Of a DNA stretch of 64,000 nt, positions 30,483 to 40,265 are shown one piece after another. The stretch covers positions 1-64,000 of the forward strand of contig MDJB01000057.1 of the NCBI GenBank assembly GCA_001752465.1, read 5' to 3'. Source of the DNA: Haemophilus quentini (lineage in GTDB: Bacteria; Pseudomonadota; Gammaproteobacteria; Enterobacterales; Pasteurellaceae). The notes beneath the pieces are model-generated. The model made no database searches and was not told where the DNA came from. It was given only the letters and a program-made list of their open reading frames with translations. The first letter of the stretch is position 1. Each line of letters opens with the position of its first letter. Made by a program: the position numbers and the translations under genes.

Positions 30483-31466
30483 ATGACGAATGAAGTAAAA
30501 GAAAATGCGCCATTATTAAATGCGATTGGCTTAAAAAAATATTACCCTGTAAAAAAAGGCTTATTTGCAAAACCACAGCAAGTAAAAGCGTTAGATGGTG
30601 TCTCTTTTCAGCTTGAACGAGGTAAAACTTTAGCTGTCGTGGGGGAATCAGGTTGTGGAAAATCAACGCTAGGGCGTTTGCTAACCATGATTGAACAACC
30701 AACGGAAGGCAAATTGTATTACAAAGGGCACAATTTTTTAGAAAATGCTCCTGAAACAAAGGCGCTGCGTCGTAAAAAAATTCAAATTGTTTTCCAAAAT
30801 CCTTATGCGTCATTAAATCCACGCAAAAAAATTGGTTCAATTTTGGAAGAACCATTGATCATCAATACAAAACTTTCTGCCAAAGAACGTCGAGAAAAAG
30901 TCTTATCAATGATGGAAAAAGTAGGATTACGCGCTGAATTTTATGATCGTTATCCTCACATGTTCTCAGGCGGACAACGCCAGCGTATTGCCATCGCTCG
31001 TGGTTTAATGTTAGATCCTGATGTTGTCGTTGCCGATGAGCCTGTTTCTGCATTGGATGTTTCCGTGCGTGCGCAAGTACTGAATTTAATGATGGATTTA
31101 CAAGATGAATTAGGCTTGTCTTACGTGTTCATTTCACACGATCTTTCTGTGGTAGAGCATATCGCCGATGAAGTGATGGTGATGTATCTAGGTCGTTGTG
31201 TCGAAAAAGGGACAACAGAGCAAATCTTCTCTAATCCTCAACATCCTTATACCAAAGCGTTACTTTCAGCAACACCACGTTTGTCACCAAACTTGCGCCG
31301 TGAGCGTATTAAGCTGACAGGCGAATTACCAAGCCCGATTAATCCGCCAAAAGGCTGTGCATTTAATCCTCGTTGTTGGAAAGCGACAGAAAAATGTCGT
31401 GAAAATCAACCACACTTGGAACAACATACTGATGGAAAATTAATCGCTTGTTTCCATATTGATTAA
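30483..31466 (+). CDS. dppF: Dipeptide ABC transporter ATP-binding protein DppF
   Basis: 327 aa. Second ATPase of the importer: Walker A GESGCGKSTLG near 57, signature FSGGQRQRIAIARGL, Walker B VVVADEPVSALDVSV, switch His in FISHDLSV. It ends with the Cys-containing PPKGCAFNPRCWKATEKC segment of the family. It begins two bases after dppD stops, with GGAGC upstream, so it is coupled. No obvious strong terminator follows. Confidence 0.95.
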   Translation: MTNEVKENAPLLNAIGLKKYYPVKKGLFAKPQQVKALDGVSFQLERGKTLAVVGESGCGKSTLGRLLTMIEQPTEGKLYYKGHNFLENAPETKALRRKKIQIVFQNPYASLNPRKKIGSILEEPLIINTKLSAKERREKVLSMMEKVGLRAEFYDRYPHMFSGGQRQRIAIARGLMLDPDVVVADEPVSALDVSVRAQVLNLMMDLQDELGLSYVFISHDLSVVEHIADEVMVMYLGRCVEKGTTEQIFSNPQHPYTKALLSATPRLSPNLRRERIKLTGELPSPINPPKGCAFNPRCWKATEKCRENQPHLEQHTDGKLIACFHID

Positions 31467-31494
31467 ATTCATTTTGTCAGATTTACAAATAGGT

Positions 31495-32301
31495 TCATTT
31501 TTTCTCTCGCCAATAGGTTGCAAATCGAGGTTTTCCACTATTCGTAAGGCCTCGATATTTATAAGTAATCAAGGATCCTATCGGAGGGGGATTTTCTCGT
31601 TCGTTTAAATTAAAACCCGAACCGATTTTAAATTCTCCCCGATGATTTTTACAAGTTAAAGCGCCCATCACATTTTCAAATTGTCCTTTGCCTTTATGGT
31701 ATGCAATAACCGTACATTCTTCATCTTGAGTTGTTTTCAATTTTAAAATCCGATGGGTACGTTTTCGTTCATAAGGTGCATGAGGATCTCGAACAACGAC
31801 GCCTTCCCCCTTCAAAGATTCGATTTGATTAAGAAACTCATATAAATGCGCTTTATCTCTTACTGGAATTTGTTCAATAATTTCAATATAAGTCGTAGAA
31901 TGTTCAAGTAAATACGCTTTCAATTTAGCCAAACGATCAAATAAATTGCCTTCTGCATCAGGCACATCAAAAACATACAATTTCAGTTTTTCCCAACTAT
32001 CGCCTTTAAAAGATTTTGTGATTGATGAAATTTCCTCAAAATGATTTCGCTCACTAAATAATTCACCATCAATCGCAAAAGGCGGAAAATCCTTAGTGAA
32101 ATAGGCTGGCGGTGATAAACGTTGCCCTTGTCGAGTTAATAATTGCTTTCCATCCCAATAACCGCGTACACCATCTAACTTTTCAGACATCACCCAACCT
32201 TCTATTGATTGATTATCGTAGGTATGAAGAAGCATTAAATCTGTGTTAGCCAAAGCGAAAGAGCTCACGAAGAAAAGTAACAAAGTGCAGTAAAATTTCA
32301 T
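31495..32301 (-). CDS. ligA: Exported ATP-dependent DNA ligase
   Basis: 268 aa. Minimal ATP-dependent DNA ligase: nucleotidyl motif I EKLDGVRG with the adenylated Lys near residue 41, AIDGELF (motif III), EGVVVRDP (motif IV) and ILKLKTTQD (motif V), then an OB domain. A signal peptide (MKFYCTLLLFFVSSFALA) directs it to the periplasm. The H. influenzae enzyme has been shown to seal nicks in vitro; a role in extracellular or incoming DNA is proposed but not settled. The replicative NAD-dependent ligase is a separate gene not in this window. It is convergent with dppF. Confidence 0.93.
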   Translation of the reverse strand: MKFYCTLLLFFVSSFALANTDLMLLHTYDNQSIEGWVMSEKLDGVRGYWDGKQLLTRQGQRLSPPAYFTKDFPPFAIDGELFSERNHFEEISSITKSFKGDSWEKLKLYVFDVPDAEGNLFDRLAKLKAYLLEHSTTYIEIIEQIPVRDKAHLYEFLNQIESLKGEGVVVRDPHAPYERKRTHRILKLKTTQDEECTVIAYHKGKGQFENVMGALTCKNHRGEFKIGSGFNLNERENPPPIGSLITYKYRGLTNSGKPRFATYWREKK

Positions 32302-32430
32302 GACGTTTTTGTAAATTTAAGTGCTGGTCATTTTTCTCAGAATACGTTTATCAGGAATAATCCCAAAGCACGTAAATTCATTATTACGATCTAAATCGCA
32401 AAAAATCATTACTTCATCGGAAAAAGATGA

Positions 32431-33093
<663 letters not shown>

Positions 33094-33120
33094 AGTGCGG
33101 TTGATTTCAAGCGAGTTTTT

Positions 33121-33148
33121 AAAATCCCAAAATTTTTTGGGATTTTTT
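33121..33148 (+). terminator. gmhA terminator
   Basis: A 12-bp stem AAAATCCCAAAA/TTTTGGGATTTT with a short T loop and following T residues, 28 bases after gmhA. An uptake sequence lies between the stop and the hairpin. Confidence 0.85.
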
Positions 33149-33158
33149 ATTAATTGCA

Positions 33159-33176
33159 CTTGCATAATTATGCATA
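33159..33176 (+). promoter_or_regulatory. ArgR-like box upstream of artP
   Basis: The core TGCATAATTATGCA (33161-33174) is a perfect 14-base palindrome matching the ARG-box pattern (TGAAT-W4-ATTCA) with one change per arm. A weaker similar sequence follows at about 33180-33195. It is 44 bases before the artP start, fitting arginine repression of an arginine importer. Confidence 0.6.
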
Positions 33177-33219
33177 AAAATGTAATATTTTTTCATCTTA
33201 TAAAGCATAGAGAAGAAAA

Positions 33220-33951
33220 ATGGCTATTCGTGTTAAAAATCTCAATTTCTTTTACGGTTCATCACAAGCGTTATTTGATATTAACCTTGAAGCAGAAGAA
33301 GGCGATACCGTTGTGTTGCTGGGTCCAAGTGGCGCAGGCAAAAGTACATTAATTCGTACATTAAATTTGTTAGAAGTGCCAAAATCTGGCGAATTAAGCA
33401 TTGCAAACAATGAATTTAATTTATCTAACGCAATGGCAAATCCCAAAGCAATCAGACAACTACGTCAAGATGTAGGAATGGTGTTTCAACAATATCATCT
33501 TTGGCCGCACTTAACGGTAATTGAAAACTTAATTGAAGCACCAATGAAAGTACGTGGTGTGAGTGAAAATGAAGCTAAAGCCGATGCAATGGAATTGTTA
33601 AAACGTTTACGTTTAGAACAACTTGCCGATCGCTTTCCATTACATTTATCAGGCGGTCAGCAACAACGTGTTGCAATAGCCCGCGCACTGATGATGAAAC
33701 CACAAGTTCTGTTATTTGATGAACCAACGGCTGCATTAGATCCAGAAATTACGGCGCAAGTTGTAGATATTATTAAAGAATTACAAGAAACTAGCATTAC
33801 GCAAGTGATTGTAACCCACGAAGTCAATGTGGCGCAAAAAGTGGCGACAAAAGTCGTCTATATGGAACAAGGTAAAATCGTCGAAATGGGCTCGGCAGAT
33901 TGCTTTGAAAATCCAAAAACGGAACAATTTAAACACTATCTTTCTCACTAG
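33220..33951 (+). CDS. artP: Arginine ABC transporter ATP-binding protein
   Basis: 243 aa, an amino-acid-type ABC ATPase: Walker [11 protein letters not shown] near 36, signature [15 protein letters not shown], Walker [13 protein letters not shown], switch His in IVTHEV. First gene of artPIQM, in the same order as E. coli. A GAGAAG-type ribosome site precedes the ATG. The ArgR-like palindrome upstream supports arginine as substrate. Confidence 0.95.
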   Translation: MAIRVKNLNFFYGSSQALFDINLEAEEGDTVVLLGPSGAGKSTLIRTLNLLEVPKSGELSIANNEFNLSNAMANPKAIRQLRQDVGMVFQQYHLWPHLTVIENLIEAPMKVRGVSENEAKADAMELLKRLRLEQLADRFPLHLSGGQQQRVAIARALMMKPQVLLFDEPTAALDPEITAQVVDIIKELQETSITQVIVTHEVNVAQKVATKVVYMEQGKIVEMGSADCFENPKTEQFKHYLSH

Positions 33952-33968
33952 AAAATAAGGAGCTTACG

Positions 33969-34688
33969 ATGAAAAAAACATTATTAACTACCATTTTATT
34001 GGGATCATCTATTGCTGCAAGCGCACAAGAGCTTACTTTTGCGATGGAACCTAGCTATCCACCATTTGAAACCACAAATGAACAAGGCGAAATTATCGGG
34101 TTTGATGTTGATGTGGCGAATGCAATTTGTCAAGAAATTCAAGCAACCTGTAAATTCAAAGGGGAAGCCTTTGATGCGTTAATTCCAAATTTAAAAGCAA
34201 AACGTTTTGATGCTTCAATTTCCGCTATTGATATTACTGATGCTCGTGCAAAACAGGTTTTATTCTCTGATGCGTATTACGACAGCACAGCAAGCTATGT
34301 TGCTCTTAAAGGCAAAGCGACATTAAAAAGTGCAAAAAATGTAGGTGTTCAAAATGGCACCACATTCCAACAATATACCGTAGCGGAAACCAAGCAATAT
34401 AGTCCAAAATCCTATGCAAGTTTACAAAGCGCAATTTTAGACTTAAAGAGCGGTAGAATTGATATGATTTTTGGTGATACTGCAGTACTTGCAGATATGA
34501 TTAGCAAAGAACCAGAAATGCAATTTATTGGCGAAAAAGTAGCAAATAAAAAATATTTTGGTAATGGTTTAGGCATTGCGATGCATAAATCAAATAAAGA
34601 ATTAGCAGAGCAATTAAACAAAGGTTTAGCTGCAATTAAAGCAAATGGTGAATACCAAAAAATCTATGATAAATGGATGACAAAATAA
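33969..34688 (+). CDS. artI: Arginine-binding periplasmic protein
   Basis: 239 aa. Signal peptide ([18 protein letters not shown], cleavage before QELTF), then the type 3 solute-binding fold: [23 protein letters not shown], the Asp ligand in [11 protein letters not shown], and GTTFQQY. It captures arginine for ArtQM/ArtP. AAGGAG is well placed. It sits 17 bases after artP, and only one binding-protein gene (no artJ) is present. Confidence 0.94.
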   Translation: MKKTLLTTILLGSSIAASAQELTFAMEPSYPPFETTNEQGEIIGFDVDVANAICQEIQATCKFKGEAFDALIPNLKAKRFDASISAIDITDARAKQVLFSDAYYDSTASYVALKGKATLKSAKNVGVQNGTTFQQYTVAETKQYSPKSYASLQSAILDLKSGRIDMIFGDTAVLADMISKEPEMQFIGEKVANKKYFGNGLGIAMHKSNKELAEQLNKGLAAIKANGEYQKIYDKWMTK

Positions 34689-34691
34689 TCT

Positions 34692-35357
34692 ATGAGTTAT
34701 GATTTTCTTTCTTTGATGCTTACCGCAGCCCTAATGACTTTAGGGCTTGCGGTCTGTTCATTAATCCTAGGATTATTTTTAAGCCTAATTTTTGCCGTAC
34801 TTGAAGCAAATCGTTTTGTTGGTAAACCAACGGCAGTACTCATTGCCTTGTTGCGTGGCTTACCTGAAATTCTCGTTGTCTTACTCGTGTATTTTGGTTC
34901 TACTGAATTAGTAGAAATGCTAACAGGAGAATACATTGAATTTGAGGCATTTGGCTGCGGTGTATTTGCACTTTCTCTTATTTTTGCAGCTTATGCTTCA
35001 CAAACATTACGTGGTGCAATTCAAGCTATCCCGAAAGGTCAATGGGAATCAGGTGCAGCCCTAGGGTTAAGCAAAAGCTATACCTTTATTCACATTGTTA
35101 TGCCACAAGTATGGCGTCACGCTTTACCGGGTTTAAGCAATCAATGGCTTGTATTACTAAAAGATACGGCATTGGTTTCATTAATTGGCGTAGATGATTT
35201 AATGCGCCAAGCGGATCTGATTAATACCAACACTCATCAGCCTTTTACTTGGTACGGTATTGCTGCGTTAATTTATTTAGCGGTAACATTAATTAGCCAA
35301 GTTGGTATTCGAAAATTAGAGCTACGTTTTACTCGTTTTGAAAGGGGTGTGAAATAA
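34692..35357 (+). CDS. artQ: Arginine ABC transporter permease ArtQ
   Basis: 221 aa, with about five membrane segments and the HisMQ-family signature [16 protein letters not shown] (near 55) and [20 protein letters not shown] (EAA loop, near 115). It forms the membrane channel with ArtM. It starts three bases after artI stops. Its stop overlaps the artM start by one base. Confidence 0.94.
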   Translation: MSYDFLSLMLTAALMTLGLAVCSLILGLFLSLIFAVLEANRFVGKPTAVLIALLRGLPEILVVLLVYFGSTELVEMLTGEYIEFEAFGCGVFALSLIFAAYASQTLRGAIQAIPKGQWESGAALGLSKSYTFIHIVMPQVWRHALPGLSNQWLVLLKDTALVSLIGVDDLMRQADLINTNTHQPFTWYGIAALIYLAVTLISQVGIRKLELRFTRFERGVK

Positions 35358-36040
35358 TGTTTCAAGAATATTTAAGCGTGATCGCACAAGGGATTCCAAC
35401 GAGTTTGTTGCTGACAGTCGTATCGTTGCTGATTGCCTTCTGTTTGGCATTATTTCTCACCTTTTTGCTTTCAATGGAAAACAAATGGGTAAAAATAGCG
35501 GTTAATTTATACCTTACTTTATTCACTGGTACGCCACTGTTAGTACAGTTCTTTTTAATTTATGCAGGACCAGGCCAATTCCAATGGATTATTGACAGCC
35601 CATTATGGTATGTCTTATCCAATGCCTGGTTCTGTGCTGCATTAGCTTTAGCGCTAAACAGTGCAGCCTACTCTACCCAATTATTTCATGGTGCTGTGAA
35701 AGCTATTCCAAAAGGACAATGGGAAAGTTGTGTCGCATTAGGACTAAACCGCATACAAACTTTAAAAGTTTTAATTCCTTATGCCTTAAAACGTGCATTG
35801 CCGTCTTACAGTAACGAAATCATTTTGGTATTTAAAGGCACGGCATTAGCATCCACTATTACGATTATGGATATTATGGGTTACGCTCGCCAACTTTATG
35901 GCACAGAATATGATGCACTGACAATTTACGGCATTACGGGCGGTATCTATTTAATTATTACGGGTATTGCAACTTTATTGCTACGTAAATTAGAGAAAAA
36001 AGTGTTGGCATTTGAACGTTTTGAAGTAAGAAAAGCATAA
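35357..36040 (+). CDS. artM: Arginine ABC transporter permease ArtM
   Basis: 227 aa, the second permease. FTGTPLLVQFFLIYAGPGQF and [20 protein letters not shown] are the family signature and EAA loop. Its ATG shares a base with the artQ stop (TAATG), so it is translationally coupled. It ends the operon, and an uptake sequence and a strong terminator follow. Confidence 0.94.
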   Translation: MFQEYLSVIAQGIPTSLLLTVVSLLIAFCLALFLTFLLSMENKWVKIAVNLYLTLFTGTPLLVQFFLIYAGPGQFQWIIDSPLWYVLSNAWFCAALALALNSAAYSTQLFHGAVKAIPKGQWESCVALGLNRIQTLKVLIPYALKRALPSYSNEIILVFKGTALASTITIMDIMGYARQLYGTEYDALTIYGITGGIYLIITGIATLLLRKLEKKVLAFERFEVRKA

Positions 36041-36067
36041 AGTGCGGTAAAATCTTTAGTCATTTTT

Positions 36068-36095
36068 AAATCCCAACCTAGGTTGGGATTTTTTA
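36068..36095 (+). terminator. artPIQM terminator
   Basis: A perfect 12+12 palindrome AAATCCCAACCT/AGGTTGGGATTT (36068-36091) is followed by TTTT. Confidence 0.88.
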
Positions 36096-36201
36096 TATTT
36101 TAATGTGATAGTTTTCTCAAACAACTATTGAAAAATAAGATTTCTCGAGAATTTTTAACCGCACTTTTGGTCAACTATTTTCTACTCCGCCCTAAAACGA
36201 A

Positions 36202-36232
36202 TAACGGTGATCACCTTAGACGATCACCGTTA
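36202..36232 (-). terminator. Hairpin downstream of the opacity gene
   Basis: An 11-bp stem TAACGGTGATC/GATCACCGTTA (36202-36212, 36222-36232) lies 42 bases past the opacity-gene stop. It is followed on the minus strand by TTCGTTTT, so it is a moderate terminator. Confidence 0.6.
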
Positions 36233-36273
36233 AATTAAAGTGTTTAATAAAAGGATTTTACGTATTGTAAAAA

Positions 36274-36786
36274 TTAGAATCCGTAACCCACACCAACTTT
36301 CGCACCATAGTTATTAACTTTGGTATTATCAAAACTACCTAGACGATTGTATTCAACACCGCCATTTGCATACCAGTTACCATCTAATTTATATTTAGCA
36401 CCCGCTACAACACCATAGCCAATTTTAGTTTCAGAAGAACTTTTATATACTTGGTTAGCTCTATTATCATATTTGAATTGGTTAGCTGCAACACGAGCAC
36501 CTACATAAGGTTCAACTTTAGAATTTGTATCAAAATCATATAATACTGATGCACCTAAACCGTGAATTGTCGCACCATCAACTTTTCCATGATGAGTATA
36601 ATCACCCGCAACACGCGTATTTCCTAATTTATAACCAACCGCTACACGAGGTTCAATTCGAGTATTATTACTACCGTTTGCTTTAGTTTGAGATAAACCG
36701 ATATCGCCTTCAGCATAGATATTCGCATTTGCAACAGAAGCAAAGGCAAATGCACCAACAATAACTGCTAATAAAGATTTTTTCAT
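36274..36786 (-). CDS. Opacity-family outer membrane protein
   Basis: 170 aa with a clear signal peptide (KKSLLAVIVGAFAFASVANA, cleavage before NIYAEGDIG). The mature part is an 8-stranded beta-barrel of the neisserial Opa/porin-opacity family: alternating aromatic strands (RVAVGYKLG, KVEPYVGARVAA, KIGYGVVAGAKY) and a C-terminal Phe (VGVGYGF) recognised by the BAM machine. Host-binding function is possible but not shown. No tandem repeat typical of phase variation lies in its promoter or start. Confidence 0.88.
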   Translation of the reverse strand: MKKSLLAVIVGAFAFASVANANIYAEGDIGLSQTKANGSNNTRIEPRVAVGYKLGNTRVAGDYTHHGKVDGATIHGLGASVLYDFDTNSKVEPYVGARVAANQFKYDNRANQVYKSSSETKIGYGVVAGAKYKLDGNWYANGGVEYNRLGSFDNTKVNNYGAKVGVGYGF

Positions 36787-36836
36787 TGGATAACTCCTTT
36801 ATTTATTGAATAAACTGGGAAAATATATCACAAAAA

Positions 36837-37352
36837 TTATTCTGTTTCATCGACAAAAACTAATTTTCCCTTACATTTTCTACATAAATATTCAATCTTT
36901 TCTCTTACTATTCTATTATGTCGGCGAATACTTAGAAAATGTGGTTGGCACGCACAACGATATTCAAAGGTTTTACCCTGCACATTTTTTATATCAAATT
37001 GATGGCAAGTATCCGCAGGAAGCTTAAAAATTTCATTCATTACAAGCTGCCACTCTTTCCCATGAGGTTTTACACGACCAAACATTTGATACACAATCAA
37101 ATGCGCAAGCTCATGTGGCACGACTTGTCGAATAAATTCATCCGAATTTTCTAATAACAAAGTGCGGTTAAATTTTATTTCATTTTTTTGTAGGTAAGCC
37201 ACGCCTGCCTTTATTCCACGCAACTCATAATTTACCTCAGGCATTGTAAATTTTCGCTTAAAATAAGCCTCAGCAAGCTGCAAAGATTGATTCAATTTAC
37301 GTTGCACTTGCATTTTTAAATGACGAAATGGAATTTGCTCTATTGATGTCAT
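36837..37352 (-). CDS. sprT: SprT-family zinc metalloprotease-like protein
   Basis: 171 aa. Metallopeptidase-like domain with [13 protein letters not shown] near residue 80 (HExxH plus a further His in KPHGKEW). A C-terminal zinc-ribbon ([10 protein letters not shown], then CRKCKGKL) follows. It resembles SprT/SPRTN proteins; the bacterial function is unproven. It lies upstream of the opacity gene on the minus strand and downstream of metK after a terminator, the usual sprT-metK neighbourhood. Confidence 0.9.
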   Translation of the reverse strand: MTSIEQIPFRHLKMQVQRKLNQSLQLAEAYFKRKFTMPEVNYELRGIKAGVAYLQKNEIKFNRTLLLENSDEFIRQVVPHELAHLIVYQMFGRVKPHGKEWQLVMNEIFKLPADTCHQFDIKNVQGKTFEYRCACQPHFLSIRRHNRIVREKIEYLCRKCKGKLVFVDETE

Positions 37353-37362
37353 GATTGAAAAG

Positions 37363-37389
37363 AAAAAACCGCTAGATAAGCGGCTTTTA
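37363..37389 (-). terminator. metK terminator
   Basis: On the minus strand AAAAGCCGCT/AGCGGTTTTT pairs over ten positions (one G-U) and ends in a run of T. It lies 28 bases after the metK stop. Confidence 0.85.
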
Positions 37390-37416
37390 TATAATTTACT
37401 AAATTAAAAAATAAGA

Positions 37417-38571
37417 TTATTTTAATCCTGCTGCAACACGTAATTCTGCTGCACGATCCACTTTTTCCCAAGGGAATTGCTCACGACCGAAATGACCATA
37501 AGCTGCCGTTTCACGATAGATTGGTTGAATTAAATCTAACATTTTAATCAAGCCATAAGGACGTAAATCAAAGAATTCACGAACTAATGACACTAATAAT
37601 TCATTCGCAACTTTTCCAGTTCCAAAGGTTTCGACCATAATAGATGTTGGATCAGCCACACCAATTGCATAAGAAAGTTGGATTTCACAACGGTCTGCCA
37701 AACCAGCTGCAACAATATTTTTTGCGACATAACGTGCAGCATAAGCTGCTGAACGGTCAACTTTAGATGGATCTTTTCCTGAGAATGCGCCACCACCGTG
37801 ACGAGCGGCACCACCGTAAGTATCTACGATAATTTTACGACCAGTTAAACCACAATCCCCCATAGGTCCACCAATAACAAAACGGCCAGTCGGGTTAATG
37901 AAGAATTTTGTTTCTTTAGAAAGCCATTCGCTTGGTAATACAGGTTTGATAATTTCTTCCATCACACCTTCATGTAAATCTTTTTGGCTAACTTCTTCAG
38001 AATGTTGAGTAGAAAGCACAACCGCATCCACACCAATAATTTTATTATCTTCATATTTTAACGTTACTTGGCTTTTTGCATCTGGGCGTAACCATGCTAA
38101 TTTACCGCTTTTACGCACTTCAGCTTGTTTTTCCATTAAACGATGTGCATAAGTAATAGCCGCTGGCATTAATACATCCGTTTCATTGGTAGCATAACCA
38201 AACATAATACCTTGGTCGCCTGCGCCTTGATCTAATGGATTTTCACGATCAACGCCTTGATTAATATCTGCAGATTGTTTACCAATCGCATTAAGCACCG
38301 CACAAGAATGACCATCAAACCCCATTTCAGAATGTTCATAACCAATATCACAAATCACTTTACGCGTTAAATTCTCAATATCGACCCATGCTGATGTTGT
38401 AATTTCACCGCCCACCAATGCCATACCAGTTTTTACATAAGTCTCACAAGCTACACGTGCTTTTGGATCTTGTTTTAGGATTTCATCAAGTACTGCATCA
38501 GAAATTTGATCGGCAATTTTATCTGGATGCCCTTCAGATACAGATTCAGATGTAAATAAATAGCTAGACAT
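37417..38571 (-). CDS. metK: S-adenosylmethionine synthetase
   Basis: 384 aa, full length. It makes SAM from methionine and ATP. Signature [12 protein letters not shown] (near 116) and the P-loop-like [16 protein letters not shown] (near 260) are both present, with the N-terminal [15 protein letters not shown]. Upstream there is a three-unit MetJ operator over the promoter. Monocistronic, with its own terminator. AGAGAG precedes the ATG. Confidence 0.98.
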   Translation of the reverse strand: MSSYLFTSESVSEGHPDKIADQISDAVLDEILKQDPKARVACETYVKTGMALVGGEITTSAWVDIENLTRKVICDIGYEHSEMGFDGHSCAVLNAIGKQSADINQGVDRENPLDQGAGDQGIMFGYATNETDVLMPAAITYAHRLMEKQAEVRKSGKLAWLRPDAKSQVTLKYEDNKIIGVDAVVLSTQHSEEVSQKDLHEGVMEEIIKPVLPSEWLSKETKFFINPTGRFVIGGPMGDCGLTGRKIIVDTYGGAARHGGGAFSGKDPSKVDRSAAYAARYVAKNIVAAGLADRCEIQLSYAIGVADPTSIMVETFGTGKVANELLVSLVREFFDLRPYGLIKMLDLIQPIYRETAAYGHFGREQFPWEKVDRAAELRVAAGLK

Positions 38572-38597
38572 ATTTTCTCTCTTTTTCTTTTAAATTT

Positions 38598-38649
38598 AGA
38601 TGTATTGACGTATAGACGGCTATAATACGTATTTTTGCTTAATAAGCAA
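38598..38649 (-). promoter_or_regulatory. metK promoter with tandem MetJ boxes
   Basis: The minus strand has TTGCTT (38644-38649), 16 bases and TATTAT (38622-38627). Immediately beside the -10 lie three tandem 8-mers (38598-38605, 38606-38613, 38614-38621), seen on the plus strand as AGATGTAT, TGACGTAT and AGACGGCT. They match the AGACGTCT met box at 5-6 of 8 each. Repression by MetJ-SAM is expected. Confidence 0.75.
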
Positions 38650-38655
38650 GCGCTA

Positions 38656-39237
38656 TTATTGATTAATCGTCGTAGGAATAGTCAACCAATTACGCAAAAT
38701 TTGCTCTCCAAAGTCTGACATATAAGATTCTGGATGAAACTGGACACTATAAATTGGTAAAGATTTATGCTGCATAGCCATCACTACATCTTCATCACAA
38801 AGTGCGGTAATTTCTAGGCTATGAGGAAAATCTTCTTCCTGTACTGCCCAAGAATGGTATAAACCGATATTAAATTCAGTTGGAAGATCAAAAAACAATG
38901 GGGAATTTGACCGCACTTTTAATGTTCTTTTCTGCCCGTGACGAACTTTCTCTAAGTTATACAATGTACCGCCAAAAAATTCACATAAGGTTTGATGCCC
39001 TAAACACACACCTAAAATAGATCTCTGCTGATAATATTTTTCCAACATGGAAAAAAGTTGTGGATAAGCGCGTGGCACATCGGGTCCTGGCGAAATCAAT
39101 ATATGACTATAGTTCTCCGCTGTATTTTCTTTCAAATCTTCCACGTTTAAAACGTCATAAGGCACATTTAATTTTCGAATTAAATCCACCAAGTTAAAAG
39201 TAAAAGAATCGTGATTATTAATGATGAGTAATTTCAT
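38656..39237 (-). CDS. pabA: Aminodeoxychorismate synthase glutaminase subunit (PabA/TrpG type)
   Basis: 193 aa. Class I glutamine amidotransferase that feeds ammonia to PabB: GVCLGHQTLCEFFGG with the catalytic Cys near residue 78, and the His/Glu pair in SVQFHPES. The ATG at 39237 (MKLLIINNHDSF) is chosen over an upstream in-frame start adding 19 residues, because the family begins there. It is divergent from pabB with only 56 bases between them, an uncommon arrangement for two subunits of one enzyme. TrpG is a close relative, but the adjacency to pabB/pabC favours PabA. Confidence 0.9.
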   Translation of the reverse strand: MKLLIINNHDSFTFNLVDLIRKLNVPYDVLNVEDLKENTAENYSHILISPGPDVPRAYPQLFSMLEKYYQQRSILGVCLGHQTLCEFFGGTLYNLEKVRHGQKRTLKVRSNSPLFFDLPTEFNIGLYHSWAVQEEDFPHSLEITALCDEDVVMAMQHKSLPIYSVQFHPESYMSDFGEQILRNWLTIPTTINQ

Positions 39238-39293
39238 AACCGCTCGGTATTCGTTATAATCGTGCAATTTTACGCAAAATAACATAAAGCACA

Positions 39294-40265
39294 ATGCAAC
39301 ATTTTATTAAACAGGCTAATCATTATGGCAAACAACGCACGCCATTTTTCTTTCTTATTGATTTTGAAAAAGAAAAACCCTTGATTTGTCCTCTCGAAAA
39401 TTCTGCACAACAAGGCATTTATTTTGATATTTTAGGGAAAAGAAATAGCACAATTTTCCCACAACCTCTCCCTCTTAATTTTACCAAACATCCAATGCCC
39501 TTCTCGCGTTATCAACAAGGTTTTGAACTTGTTCAAAGTGAATTGCAAAAAGGCAATTCTTATTTATTAAATCTCACCTACCCCACTGAAATTTCAGGTA
39601 ATCTGTCACTTGAACAGATTTTTTATCAAACCAATGCGCCTTATAAATTGTGGTTACAAGATCAATTTGTTTGCTTTTCGCCTGAATGTTTTGTCAATAT
39701 TCGTGACAACAATATTTTTACCTATCCCATGAAAGGGACAATTAATGCGTCTCTGCCCGATGCAGAAAATCAGTTACTCACAAATGAAAAAGAACAACGC
39801 GAGCATCACACAATTGTTGATTTAATGCGTAATGATTTATCCATGGTGGCAGAACACATTCAAGTGAAAAAATTTCGTTATATCGATCGCATCAAAACCC
39901 AGAAAGGCGAAATACTACAAACCAGTTCTGAAATTTGCGGAAAATTGAATGAAAACTGGCAAAATCAAATTGGGGATATTTTAGCGAAACTCTTGCCTGC
40001 TGGTTCCATAAGTGGCGCCCCAAAAGAAAAAACCATGCAAATTATTCAACAAGCAGAAAAACAAAAACGCGGTCATTACACAGGAATTTTTGGCATATTT
40101 GATGGTAAAACACTACAAAGTGCGGTGGCAATTCGATTTATTTCTCAAGTAGATGAAAAATTTTATTTTCATAGTGGAGGGGGAATTACCATTCATAGCA
40201 ATGTGCAAGATGAATATGAAGAATTGTTAGAAAAAGTCTATTTACCGATTGAAGGTGCTGATTAA
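39294..40265 (+). CDS. pabB: Aminodeoxychorismate synthase component I (PabB)
   Basis: 323 aa. Chorismate-binding enzyme: KGNSYLLNLTYPT, PMKGTINAS (catalytic Lys region), NEKEQREHHTIVDLMRNDL and AGSISGAPKEKT signatures. It is about 130 residues shorter than E. coli PabB because most of the N-terminal domain, which holds the structural tryptophan pocket, is missing. The catalytic core looks complete. It makes aminodeoxychorismate for folate with PabA. A TATAAT (39255-39260) lies 34 bases upstream. Confidence 0.9.
   Translation: MQHFIKQANHYGKQRTPFFFLIDFEKEKPLICPLENSAQQGIYFDILGKRNSTIFPQPLPLNFTKHPMPFSRYQQGFELVQSELQKGNSYLLNLTYPTEISGNLSLEQIFYQTNAPYKLWLQDQFVCFSPECFVNIRDNNIFTYPMKGTINASLPDAENQLLTNEKEQREHHTIVDLMRNDLSMVAEHIQVKKFRYIDRIKTQKGEILQTSSEICGKLNENWQNQIGDILAKLLPAGSISGAPKEKTMQIIQQAEKQKRGHYTGIFGIFDGKTLQSAVAIRFISQVDEKFYFHSGGGITIHSNVQDEYEELLEKVYLPIEGAD

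Noticed and set aside
36806-37154. Open frames opposite sprT
   Set aside because: They are shadows of the well-supported sprT frame (HELAH and zinc-ribbon motifs) and have no ribosome site or family match.
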